Assembly: GCA_016718875.1 (NCBI GenBank)
Contig: JADKBL010000004.1
Coordinates: forward strand, 124,001-188,000
Direction: 5' to 3'
DNA from: Bacteroidota bacterium
GTDB taxonomy: Bacteria; Bacteroidota; Bacteroidia; Bacteroidales; VadinHA17
DNA: 64,000 nt
Position 1 is the stretch's first letter; every line of letters starts with the position of its first letter. Shown piece by piece: positions 9,246 to 19,165 of the stretch. Below the pieces are notes generated by a model. The model did not search any database, had not been told where the DNA came from, and saw only the letters and a list, made by a program, of their open reading frames with translations. Position numbers and translations under genes: made by a program.

Positions 9246-9287
9246 AAGGCAATCAGGCTCATGTTATTCATGAGCCTGACCTGCCTT
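9246..9287 (-). terminator. Hairpin between susD and the enolase genes (terminator or attenuator)
   Basis: An 11-bp perfect stem, TCAGGCTCATG (9253-9263) with CATGAGCCTGA (9269-9279) around a 5-nt loop, is enclosed by AAGGCA/TGCCTT (9246-9251, 9282-9287). Read on the minus strand it begins about 20 nt after the susD stop. There is no strong U-tract, so partial termination or mRNA-end protection that lowers downstream expression relative to susCD is plausible. Confidence 0.55.
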
Positions 9288-9307
9288 AATTATTATTTAA
9301 AAAGAAA

Positions 9308-10841
9308 TTATGGTTTATCCCACCATACTCTGCCGTTCATTTTAGCGTTGGATGCGCCACCCTGATTGGCAACAGCAGCATCTACATTTGCCTGATTGGC
9401 AACCTTCTCTGCGTCAGGATATACATGCCGGCGAATAAATTGTCCCGGTATTTCGGAAGCGGGATATGGGTTTGGGGTAAGCATAGGATAACCGGTACGG
9501 CGGAAATTTGACCAGGCCTCAAATCCGTTAGGAATAGAAACTACCCAGTACTGTTCACCGATCATTTTCAGTTCATTTCCGGCAACCAGAGGATTTGCTG
9601 CAACATATGCTGTTATTGTAGCTGCAGGAATAACTGCCTGTGTACCAAAATCAGCCATTCTCTCAAGGTCAGTCTTTATTGCATTCGAATAAGCTGTAGC
9701 TGCATCTCCTGTTGCCCAGCCTCTAAAAATAGCCTCAGCCAATAACAGCTGGGTCTGACCATAAGTGCAGAACCACTGGGGGGATGTATTTGTAAACACT
9801 ACCTGCCAGTCAAACTGTGAGTAATCATACATGCTCACTACGCCCTCTGCGGCAAATGTTGTTGCAATTGTGACATCATTATATCCAAGAGGCATTCCTT
9901 TAACTTTTGTAGGATCTTTTGTTCTAAGGGCGGCGGTCTGCTGGGTAGCATTCAGAGCACCAACAAAACGGTGTAAATAGCTGCCGATGCGTGGATCATT
10001 GGTGGTTTTCAGAAATTCAACAAATTCTTTCTGAGCATAATAGTTTGCCTTTTCATTTCCGGAGATCTCACTTCCAATTGGATTAACATACTCGGGAGTA
10101 CGAAGCAGCTTAGCATTATCTGCATTTGACGCCATCAATCCTCCTGCAACAGCCTTGGCAACATATGTCTGAGCTTTTGCAGCATCGGCTTTCTGCAGCC
10201 TCATTGCTGCCCCTTAGAAGAAGCGAATATCCGAATTTTTTCCACTTGGCAACATCACCTGCAAAAAGTATTTCACCCGATATTTTTGTTTTGGCTGGAT
10301 CGAGGGCTGCAGATGCTTCATCCAGTTCTTTCAGGATATCGGTATATATGGCCTGCTGTGAATCATATACAGGTCTGACTGTCTGATCAGTAAATCCTTT
10401 TCCGGCTTCAGTATATGGCACATCACCATAAGTATCAGTAAGGATCATAAAGGTATAGGCTTTCCATATCCTGGCTGCCTGATACAAATTAGCCCTGGTT
10501 GCATCTTCTTTAGTCTGATTTATAATATCCACTGTTGTTACAACAGAAGATTGATAGAAACTTCCAAAAGGAAATGCGTGAAACGCTGGTGTATACTGAT
10601 TGTAATTTGCTCCTGCAAGGCTGGATCCGAATGGACTTGTAAGCCAGTAAGCAATCTGTAGCTGCTGTACACGATCGCCCATCTCCATTATATTAATAAT
10701 AGCCTTATTCAGTTTAAATACAGGATCAAGTGCAATAAAATCTGTCTTGCTGGTGTTTATTTCATCGAAATCCTTGTCACAGCTCGTGAAAAAGAGCGTA
10801 ACAGTCAGCAATACTGTCAAATATATTTTAATTCTTTTCAT
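9308..10841 (-). CDS. susD: SusD/RagB-like outer-membrane lipoprotein (frameshifted)
   Basis: This is the surface glycan-binding partner of the SusC-like porin, of the SusD-like type 2 group. The start is the ATG at 10841 (MKRIKIYLTV), giving a lipoprotein signal with lipobox LFFTSC. SusD features include LYQAARIWKAYTFMILTDTYGDVPY in the N-terminal half and a C-terminal part ending MNGRVWWDKP. The frame breaks near 10205-10216: the N-terminal frame reads YSLLLRGSNEAAE, while the expected AMRLQKADAAKAQTYV continues in the next frame at an AGGGGC run. One missing or extra base would restore it. Flanks are fully conserved, so I judge this a probable sequencing error. It lies 37 nt downstream of susC. 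Confidence 0.88.
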
Positions 10842-10878
10842 ATTATTACTTTTTAAAATTATTAAATAATCCAGACAG

Positions 10879-13800
10879 CTAGAATTTAACATTAAGATTA
10901 AATCCAAGAGTTCGTGTAGCAGGATAAGCTGAAACGTTACCGGTCAGACTTGTATCGTCAAAGGTAAAGATGTTCTCAGGATCCATATTTGGCACCCATT
11001 TTTTGATTATGGCAACGTTGTTGGATACAATACTGAGCCTAAGTCCTTTTATATAATCTATTTTTGGAAGGAACTTAACAAAATCATATCCCAGGGAGAT
11101 CTGACGTAATTTCCAGAAACCTGCTTTAAAAATAAAGGGGTCCTCTATACCATTACCTGTGTAAGCCTCATAGAAAGGCTGAACCTGTGCCTGCCTGGTA
11201 TTGACGGCTCCATTGGCATTAACTCCTTCACCTACAACATATCCCACATCACGTCCCGGCAGTGTTCCTTTATGCTTTCCATGTCTCCAGTAATCGTGAT
11301 TAGCTCCAAAGTTACTCACATAATCATCTCCCAGTTTGAAATCAATTAAGACAGAAAGTATTACTCCTTTAACATCAAATGTATTTGTAATACCACCAAA
11401 CCATGTTGGGAGATTTCTTCCTGCTACAATACGGTTAGCACTACGGACCGGATATCCTGAGTTAGCATCAAATATTTTATTGCCTGATGCATCGGTAGCC
11501 TGCATGTAGTAACGAAGCTGTCCTAATGGTTTACCGACAACCTGATACACATTATTAACTGTTATAACAGAATCAGCTTCGGTTAAACCAAGTTTTAATA
11601 CCTCTGATGTATTATATGCAATGTTGGCATTTATACTCCATGTAAATGATTTGGTCTCAACCGGAGAAACCTGTATTGAAGATTCAAATCCCTTGCTTAA
11701 ACTTTCACCGGCATTTATTAATTGAGTAGAAAAGCCGGAAGCATTAGAAACTTGTTTGGATACAATCTGATCAGTTGTTTTCTTGGAATAATATGCAAAA
11801 TCGAAGCCAACTTTGTTGTTGAATAATCTCAGGTCAATTCCTCCTTCAATCTCACCAACTCTAAGTGGACGAAGACTAGGATTTGCAATTGTTGTTGATA
11901 CATAACCACCCACTGGCACAGAACCACCGGGTCCTGCGAACAGGTTGGAGTTAAGACCATAAAATTGGGTGTCGGAATAAGGACTGACATTGTCGTCACC
12001 CACCTCAGCATAAGATAATCTCAGTTTTCCGAATGAAACCCATTCAGGAATGAACTCCAAAGCATCTGAAAAAATGAAACTACTTGTTATAGACGGGTAC
12101 AGGATACTCCGGTTTTCAGGTGCCAGAGTTGAAAACCAGTCATTGCGAACAGTTGCATTTAAGAATAAATAACTTTTGTAGGATATTTCAGCAGCTCCAT
12201 AAATTGAGTTAACTGCTCTTTCTGTTAAGCTATGGGATGCCGATTTTTGCCTTCCGTTCATTATTGTATATAATCCGGGCTGAACAAAATCCTGTGCACC
12301 CTGACTTTCTGTCTCACTTGAGCGGAACATCTGGTTACCACCGGCTGTAGCATTCAAACCTATATTCCCGAATGTATGCTGTACTCCAACAAGGAAATCG
12401 AGGTTTCTTTCCCTGAAAGTATTATTAACCTTATTGTATTGTCCATCTACATAACCTGCCGGGGGAGTGGCTGCATCAAGCCTTCCGGTAGGACTGTTAT
12501 AATCATGCCTTCTTGAATAGAAGTCCTGTGCAATACGACCCTGAACATAAATGTCTTTCGTCACATTAACCTTTACGGCAATGTTCCCAAGAAGCCTGTC
12601 CCTGTAGTTATTATCAAACCTGTAAGCCTGCATAAAGTAAGGGTTTACACGAGGAAGGAACCTGCTCCAGATTATTTCTTTCCCGGTTAGAGGGTCCATT
12701 TTATATTGTTCCATAAGCGACAAAGGCATTGTATTCGCCATGGTTGCGATTGTATTGACCTCAGCACTCTGGTTACCTACACCAAACGGGGAATTTTTAT
12801 AATATTCATTGGAATAGTTAACGTTACCTGATATATTGATCCATTTGGAAATATTCTGTGTGAATCCTAAAGTGATGTTCTTCCTTGTGAAATCGGAATT
12901 CTTAAGAATTGCAGTATTTTTTGTATTTGCCAGAGAAAGGTCGAACCCGCCATTTTCACCACTATTGGAAAAGCTGATTGTATTTGTAAGGTTGGAGGCA
13001 GTTCTGTAAAACTGTTCGTAACGATCTTTGGTTGTAACAGCTTCATAAGGCACTACTTCATTATTGAATAGTGTCTGGGTCATCCCGGGAGCAATTTTCT
13101 CACCGAAACTCCATACCCCAGAAGTTGGAAATGCTGTTGTAGGTCTGATACCGCGTTCGCCCTGTCCATACTCATACTGAAAGTCAGTATAATCTACAGC
13201 TTTTTCACTAGTATAATTCATATTATAAGTTACACCAAAGCCTTTGGTTTCCATTCCTGTTCTGGTTGTAATCATTATAACCCCGTCTTTTGCTCTTGAG
13301 CCGTAAAGAGCAGCAGCAGCAGCTCCTTTAAGAACGGTCATTGACTGAACGTCATCAGGGTTAATACTGTTCAATCCATCTCCCAGGTCAGCATTACCTT
13401 CCTGAAACCTGGTGTTGTCGATTGGAACTCCGTTTATTACCAGAAGAGGCAGGTTCGCTCCCTGGAATGCAGAGTTACCACGGATCCTGATTCTTGTAGA
13501 ACCGGCAGGACCAGTTCCGAATTGTGTTATGTTGACTCCACTCACTTTTCCCTGTAGAGTACCCATAGTGTTAGAAGAACGGTTCTCTGTTAATTGAATC
13601 TGGTTTACAACAGCTGTTGCATAACCAAGTGTTTTTGATTCTCTCTTTATACCAAGGGCAGTTACAACAACTTCATCCATCATTAATGAGCTTTCTGCCA
13701 TAGTCACATTTACCGTGGCCTGGGATCCAACAACAATATCCTGTGCTGTATATCCTACATAAGAGAGCTGTAAGGTTGACTGATCATTTGGAACCTGTAT

Positions 13801-13980
13801 AGAGAAATTACCATTCAGGTCGGTTGTGGTCCCGATGGTAGTTCCTTTAACAAGAACTGTAACGCCAATCAAAGGTAGTCCCTGGTTGTCGGATACTTTA
13901 CCGGTGATTGTTCTTTGTGCAAGCACAACCTGTAATCCTGCGAAGAGCAGAAATACAAGCATCAATGCGATTTTTCTCAT
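10879..13980 (-). CDS. susC: SusC/RagA-family TonB-linked outer-membrane protein
   Basis: 1033 residues, intact. A Sec signal peptide ends at VLAQ. Next come a carboxypeptidase-regulatory-like domain (about 22-95, RTITGKVSDNQGLPLIGVTV), a TonB-box-like DEVVVTALG, the plug domain (including TMGTLQGKVSGVNI and GSRAKDGVIMITT) and a 22-strand beta-barrel ending in the aromatic LGFNLNVKF. It imports oligosaccharides through the outer membrane with TonB energy and pairs with the SusD-like lipoprotein downstream. It is the first gene of the unit carrying three exported enolase-family enzymes, and the conserved direct-repeat site lies about 130-200 nt upstream. The ligand glycan is not known; GH78 next door suggests a rhamnose-containing one. 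Confidence 0.95.
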   Translation of the reverse strand: MRKIALMLVFLLFAGLQVVLAQRTITGKVSDNQGLPLIGVTVLVKGTTIGTTTDLNGNFSIQVPNDQSTLQLSYVGYTAQDIVVGSQATVNVTMAESSLMMDEVVVTALGIKRESKTLGYATAVVNQIQLTENRSSNTMGTLQGKVSGVNITQFGTGPAGSTRIRIRGNSAFQGANLPLLVINGVPIDNTRFQEGNADLGDGLNSINPDDVQSMTVLKGAAAAALYGSRAKDGVIMITTRTGMETKGFGVTYNMNYTSEKAVDYTDFQYEYGQGERGIRPTTAFPTSGVWSFGEKIAPGMTQTLFNNEVVPYEAVTTKDRYEQFYRTASNLTNTISFSNSGENGGFDLSLANTKNTAILKNSDFTRKNITLGFTQNISKWINISGNVNYSNEYYKNSPFGVGNQSAEVNTIATMANTMPLSLMEQYKMDPLTGKEIIWSRFLPRVNPYFMQAYRFDNNYRDRLLGNIAVKVNVTKDIYVQGRIAQDFYSRRHDYNSPTGRLDAATPPAGYVDGQYNKVNNTFRERNLDFLVGVQHTFGNIGLNATAGGNQMFRSSETESQGAQDFVQPGLYTIMNGRQKSASHSLTERAVNSIYGAAEISYKSYLFLNATVRNDWFSTLAPENRSILYPSITSSFIFSDALEFIPEWVSFGKLRLSYAEVGDDNVSPYSDTQFYGLNSNLFAGPGGSVPVGGYVSTTIANPSLRPLRVGEIEGGIDLRLFNNKVGFDFAYYSKKTTDQIVSKQVSNASGFSTQLINAGESLSKGFESSIQVSPVETKSFTWSINANIAYNTSEVLKLGLTEADSVITVNNVYQVVGKPLGQLRYYMQATDASGNKIFDANSGYPVRSANRIVAGRNLPTWFGGITNTFDVKGVILSVLIDFKLGDDYVSNFGANHDYWRHGKHKGTLPGRDVGYVVGEGVNANGAVNTRQAQVQPFYEAYTGNGIEDPFIFKAGFWKLRQISLGYDFVKFLPKIDYIKGLRLSIVSNNVAIIKKWVPNMDPENIFTFDDTSLTGNVSAYPATRTLGFNLNVKF

Positions 13981-14106
13981 AATTTTATCAGTTTAGGTTA
14001 GTTTTCAGTTTTGTAATTGAAAAGAAAAGGTTTTTGTGTTAGTTTCTTGATGAGGTTGTTTCATAGGCAGAGAGAAGATTAATTAGTATCAGGTTAATTT
14101 CAGGTT

Positions 14107-14180
14107 ATAATAAGTAAATTTATATTTTATATGACTTTCATATACGTATAAAATGGCATATATACTAGACAAAATGATAC
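14107..14180. promoter_or_regulatory. Conserved operator/promoter with tandem direct repeats, copy 2 (upstream of susC)
   Basis: This is a near-copy of 3825-3898. The 17-bp units are ATATGACTTTCATATAC (14129-14145) and GTATAAAATGGCATATAT (14146-14163), followed by the shared ACTAGACAAAATGATAC. On the minus strand it again gives TTTG, 21 nt, then TACGTATA. Being upstream of susC and in the same orientation as copy 1 relative to the MFS gene, it is the likely AraC-type activator site for the susC unit. The remainder of 13981-14336 is AT-rich leader and spacer without a gene. Confidence 0.6.
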
Positions 14181-14336
14181 AAGAATTTGTTACAATACGA
14201 GTGCTTTTTCATGTGAACACACTATGAAGTCTGTTTTATATACTTTTTACCAAGCTAAAAAAATATTTTTATATAACATGATAATTATGAGATATTTTAT
14301 ATTCTCCACTGCAAAATAATCTGAGATTTTTTCTTT

Positions 14337-16933
14337 TCAGAGTTTTCTCCATTTAACTAAACTCATTACCAAATCCGGGATTACCAAAATGCCAGTGCAT
14401 CCGACAGGAATATTAACCGTCATATTGAATACTCCATTTTCGATAATCCAATTAACCTTAACAGTTCCGTATGGTGTCTCCTTAGTTGTATTTGCCCATG
14501 TTATACCTTTTGGTATGGCAGGGTCAATTATTATGTGCTGATAACCAGGTGAGTTTTCATCTTTATTAATTCCTCCCACCGACTGGTAAAACCATGATCC
14601 AATTCCATTGTAGCAGTTGTGGATTCTGCTTCTGGCTCCGTTCCAGTGTTCCCATGTGGTTGTTGCACCATTATCGATCATATAGAGGTAGCCCGGATAA
14701 TCCCTCTTCTTAAGCATTGAATAGAACAGGTCTGATTTTTTATTCTTTACACTCCATTCAGTGAATACAGGTATACCAACCAGACCACAGGCAATATGTC
14801 CGGCATGTCCTTTGATAATCACATCCTTCAGCCGGGTTTCGATTGTCTCTTTTAAATTCTCCGGGACTATTCCGGCAAGGAGTGGATATGTCATGTCTAT
14901 CTGTATCCCGCTGCCATATATGTTTTTTTCTTTGTCAAACAATTCATTGTTAATAAGTTCTGTAATTTTTAATTTACGGGAAGCATACATCTTCGCTTCT
15001 TCTTTTTTCCCGAGAGCAGTTGAAATTTTTCCATAGTTTCAAAGCAGACTGCCATGAAGCAGTTGTTAACAAGCCTGATTGAGACAGTGTCGGTATGGTC
15101 GGTTCCTTCCGGACTGGCCCAGTCACCCAGATACCAGGATCTGTAATCAGTTTCAGGCCATCCTTCAAGCAATCCGGAAGGAGAATATTTATCTGCATAG
15201 CCAATCCACTTCTCCATTGCCGGGTAATACTTTTCAAGGATCCTTTTATCACCATAATTCATGTATGTCCTCCATGAAGCGGTAATTATGAATCCGCACC
15301 AGTAAGGTCCTCCTCCTGCCCGATAGGGATTTGGTGCAGTATGAGGCATTCCTCCGTCTTCGCGCAGACAATCGCCCCAGGCCTGAAGCCAGTTTCTGTA
15401 AAGCGGGGCCAGATCGAACATTGTCTGTGCAGTTTCAGTTGAAGCATTTCCATCGCCTCCATAGCCAAGCCGTTCTATCTGAGGACAATCAACCAGATAT
15501 CCTCCCAGGCTGAGACACTGCAGGGTATAAAAGATCATATCATGGATTGCATTCATATCAGGATCGGAACATTCAAATGAAGATGCAAGATTATATCCTG
15601 TCCTTATCGGGTATGAAGAGATATCATCACCGGCTGGCTCATTTTTCAGGTTTGATATACTTATATATCTGAATCCGTGGTAGTTAAATTTGTTTTTAAA
15701 TACCTCTGACTGGTTCCCGGCAGCGATATATTTGTCGGATTGTCCCTGGTCAGCTAACTTTCCATCCTTATCAAGGTGGTCACTGTACTCAATCAGTAAT
15801 TCCTGCCCTGGCTTCAGGTTGTTAAACCTGATCTCAGTCCATCCTGTCAGAGTTGTTCCCATATCTATAAACCAGCTGTTTTTACCTGATGATTTAATGC
15901 TTACAGGACTTATCGTGTCAGTAATTATATTGGATTCAGTTAATTGCGGTGTTGCCAGGTGGTCGGGAATTGAAATAACTTCAACATTTCTCCAGCTTGT
16001 ATTGTCCAGCGATTTTGAAGTAAGATCAGTCAGGACCATAGATCCATCAACTGTTTCTCCACCGAATTGTCCGGGCCACCATGTACCTGTTGTATAATAC
16101 CCGCTGTTTCTGCATTGCCAGCTTGAATCGGTTTTTAATATTGTACCCCAGGAGTCATTAGTCTGCAAGTCAATTTGTGCCCTGACAAGAGGTCCGTCGA
16201 ACTGAACGCCAGGGAGTCCTTTGCTGTACCACCCTTTTCCTGCCCATATTATTATACTATTATTGCCTTTATTTACAAGATCTGTAATATCATATGCCAG
16301 TACCTGGGACCGTTTGCTGAACTGGGCAACAGCAGGAACAAGTACCTTGTCCCCAACCTTTTTGCCATTAAGGTATATTTCATGATATCCCAGTGAATTA
16401 ACATAAAGTGATAACCTGTGAGGGTCTCCGTCAATTGTAAACTCCTTTCTGAACATAGGTGCTATAATATTTTCATCTGCTGATCTGAGTCCTATATATG
16501 AAGCCGACCAGTCGGAGGCATTCAGCAATCCGATACTGAAACTGCATTCAGGGCTCCATCCGGTATAATCATTATTCTGATCCCATATTCTGACTTTCCA
16601 GTAGCATACCGATCTTGAATTCAGTTCTTTGCCTGCATAAATTACCATAATCTGATCGGTAGATTTTACTTTACCTGAATTCCACAGGTCAGCATCCTTT
16701 TCATTTAAAAGTTTTAAATCAGAGGCGACAAGAACCTGGTATGCCTTCTGTGAAGATCCGTTTTCAGTTGAAGCAATTTTCCAGCCGAAGGCCGGTTCTG
16801 TTGTCCCAATGCCTTCAGGATTGTTAAGATTTTCACACTTGAGATCATAAAGTGTGACTTTGGTTGTAAGCCCTGTACATCCAGAAAATATTAGGAGTAA
16901 CAGGCATGACAGAATAGATAGGTTGTATTTCAT
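14337..16933 (-). CDS. GH78 alpha-L-rhamnosidase, lipoprotein (frameshifted)
   Basis: This enzyme hydrolyses terminal alpha-L-rhamnosyl groups. A lipoprotein signal (LLLLIFSGC) is followed by N-terminal fibronectin-like and beta-sandwich domains (about residues 25-420, including FGWKIAST and CYWKVRIWDQNN). The (alpha/alpha)6 catalytic domain carries the family motif ERLGYGGDGNAS. The C-terminal beta-sandwich lies in the fragment 14337-14990. The frame breaks at about 15003-15010: the A6 run (T6 on the plus strand) needs one more A, which turns SGKKKKRRC into SGKKEEAKMYASRK and restores the expected sequence. This homopolymer loss is probably a sequencing error. About 866 codons in all, normal for the family. 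It lies upstream of the susC unit on the same strand. Confidence 0.9.
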
Positions 16934-17067
16934 TTTCAGGCAGGTTTATTATCCAAAGTTGTGAATTTTTATTAATCACCATGCATCTGTGCCGATAAAA
17001 CATGAAAATTAATAACTTTAATTCCTGAACATTACCCTAAGGTGTTACAATTATAAATATTACTGTA

Positions 17068-18293
17068 ATGAAAAGTAAGAGTTGGTCAAGGAGAGGTTTT
17101 TTACGATCAGCAGGTCTGGGAGCATTGGCTCTGGGTCTCAGCCAGTCAGGATGCAGCTCATCAAGGAAAACCGGTCAATCACAGGTTACTCCTCCTGCAA
17201 TACAGGGCTTTGAAAGAAATAATCAGGTTGTTGCAGGGATGGATCCCTGGGTGCCTTTCTCTGACAGAAAGATAAAGGTTGGAATTGCCGGATACGGAGT
17301 ATGCCGCTTTGGTGCTGATTTCGGATTTCAGAACCATCCTAATGTTGAGGTGGTGGCAGTTACTGATCTTTTCCTGACAGGTGCAGCGAACTTGCAAGAA
17401 TCTGTGGTTGTTCAAAGACTTATCCTTCAATTGAAGAGATGGTAAAGGATGATAATATTGAAGCTGTTTTTGTTGCAACCGATGCACCTTCGCATGCCAG
17501 GCATGTAATTGAAGCTTTAAAATATGGAAAACATGTTGCTTCTGCTGTTCCTGCAGTATTCGGATCACTTGAAGATGCTGATAAGGTTTTTGAAGCTGTA
17601 AAAAAGAGCGGGCTTAAATATATGATGTTTGAAACTTCTTTTTTCCATGATGCCCTTTATGGCATGCGCAAAATTTATGATGCAGGCGGTTTTGGCAAAA
17701 TTGTCTATGCTGAAGGGGAATACTACCATTATATGAGTGAGCCGATCGATTCATATAAGGGATGGAGAATCGGACTGCCTCCGCAGTGGTACCCTACACA
17801 TTCAAATGCATATTATGTAGGTGTAAATGACGGCTATTTTACTGAGGTTTCATGTCAGGGTATGCCCAGCATCATAAAGCACCTTAAACCTGAAAATAAT
17901 ATTTACAAAAATCCTTATGGTACTGAGATTGCTCTTTTCAGAACAAACACAGGAGGGACTGCACGGATGGCGGTAAGCTGGGATACTCCCGGAGATGAAG
18001 GGGAGAGGGGAAGAATAAGGGGAGAGAGAGGATCATTTTATGGAAAATATCAGGGTATTGAAAAGAATCTTCCGGACATAAGAAAGCCGGCTCTGCCTCC
18101 GGGAGTCCCTGCAGGAGGACATGGAGGATCACATGGTTATCTTATGAATAATTTTGTTGAATCCATTATTCTTGACCGTAAGCCACTTGTCAACATAGGC
18201 GTAGCTTTAAATCTGACTGTTTCGGGAATTGTTGCACATCAGTCGGCACTCAGGGACGGAGAGTTGATGAAGATACCGAGATATGACTTTTAG
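17068..18293 (+). CDS. Tat-exported Gfo/Idh/MocA-family oxidoreductase-like protein (frameshifted)
   Basis: NAD(P)-dependent sugar oxidoreductase fold with a twin-arginine lipoprotein-like signal (SRRGFLR, then SQSGC). The Rossmann motif is VGIAGYGVCRFGADF. The frame breaks near 17373: TTTTCCTGAC needs one more C to give LFPDRCSELARICGCSKTYP, after which MVKDDNIEAVF continues. The usual catalytic EKP of the family is replaced: the equivalent segment reads HVASAVPAVFGS. Loss of the EKP lysine makes a classical dehydrogenase role doubtful, and a hydrolytic or binding role is possible. A C-terminal Gfo/Idh/MocA alpha/beta domain follows. It diverges from the GH78 gene across a 134-nt gap. Confidence 0.83.
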
Positions 18294-18350
18294 AGAGGGA
18301 GAAGGGGAGAGGGGGAGACTGGGAGATCTGGAGACCAGCAGACCAGAGGA
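18294..18350. repeat. Low-complexity GGGAGA-rich purine tract
   Basis: Immediately after the Gfo/Idh/MocA stop there is an irregular tandem of GAGGGAGA and GGGGAGA, then CTGGAGACCAGCAGACC. It occupies the gap between convergent genes. No gene or clear terminator is seen. Confidence 0.5.
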
Positions 18351-19165
18351 CTATCTAATCTTGTAATGATCCTGAATAATAAGCCTGAAAAGTTTTCTTG
18401 GAAGAATAGCTTTAATCCACACTGCCAGTTTCTGTTCGAAGGAACCGATGATATACCTTTGCCTTGGGTATCTGTATTCAACTATCATGACTATTTTATT
18501 AGCAAGAACTTCAGGTTTCCATCCATTGTTCTCATCTTTTTCGATTATCTTCAATGTCCGTTCATACTGTTCAAAATAAGGATCTTCCGGTCCTGTCGGG
18601 GCAAGATAGTTCCTTCTGTTTGCTGAATTGCTTGTATGGAAATCACCGGGATTGATTATAATAATTTTGATTTTAAACCTGTTAACTTCCATACGCAGGG
18701 CTTCACTGAAACCCTCTATGGCAAATTTGCTTGCTGAATAATATGACTGATAGGGAAGTCCCATCAATCCTCCGATAGATGAGAAATTTACAATTGTTCC
18801 ACCTCCCTGGTTTCTCATATAAGGAAGAACCTCCCTGGTAATCTGGACCATCCCGATGAAGTTGGTGTCCATCTGAAGCCTGATACTTTCAATCGGCAAT
18901 GTTTCTGCCGGTCCGCCGGTGTGCATTCCTGCATTGTTTATCAGGACATCTATCCGCCTTCCTTATCAATTACTGTTGCGACAGCAGATTTTATTGAATT
19001 GGTGTCGGTAAGGTCCATTGTAAGATAATGGACAGGGGTATCAGAAAATGTATTTCTGCGGACGGTTCCATAAACGGTATGGCCTTTTTCTGCAAGAAGC
19101 CTTGCAGTCTGTTTCCCGAAACCCGAGGAGATCCCGGTTATCAGAATAATTTTTTTCATTTTCAA
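18351..19165 (-). CDS. Short-chain dehydrogenase/reductase, candidate 3-ketosphinganine reductase (frameshifted)
   Basis: Classical SDR: TGISSGFG cofactor motif at about residues 9-16 and a catalytic YxxxK in YYSASKFAIEGFSEALRMEV. The frame breaks near 18957: DKEGG is followed by a stop, while adding one base to the GGCGG run gives EGRIDVLINNAGMHTGG, restoring the NNAG motif. The start codon overlaps the stop of the serine palmitoyltransferase gene by 4 nt (19162-19165). This coupling suggests it reduces 3-ketosphinganine, the next step in sphingolipid synthesis. That assignment is inference from context, since SDR specificity cannot be read from motifs. Confidence 0.8.

Noticed and set aside
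14174..14227. Short ATG-started frame at the second operator copy, aligned to the araC start at copy 1
   Set aside because: Its 17 codons show no similarity to the AraC-type N-terminus. Sequence similarity ends at the operator boundary, so it is not an araC remnant.
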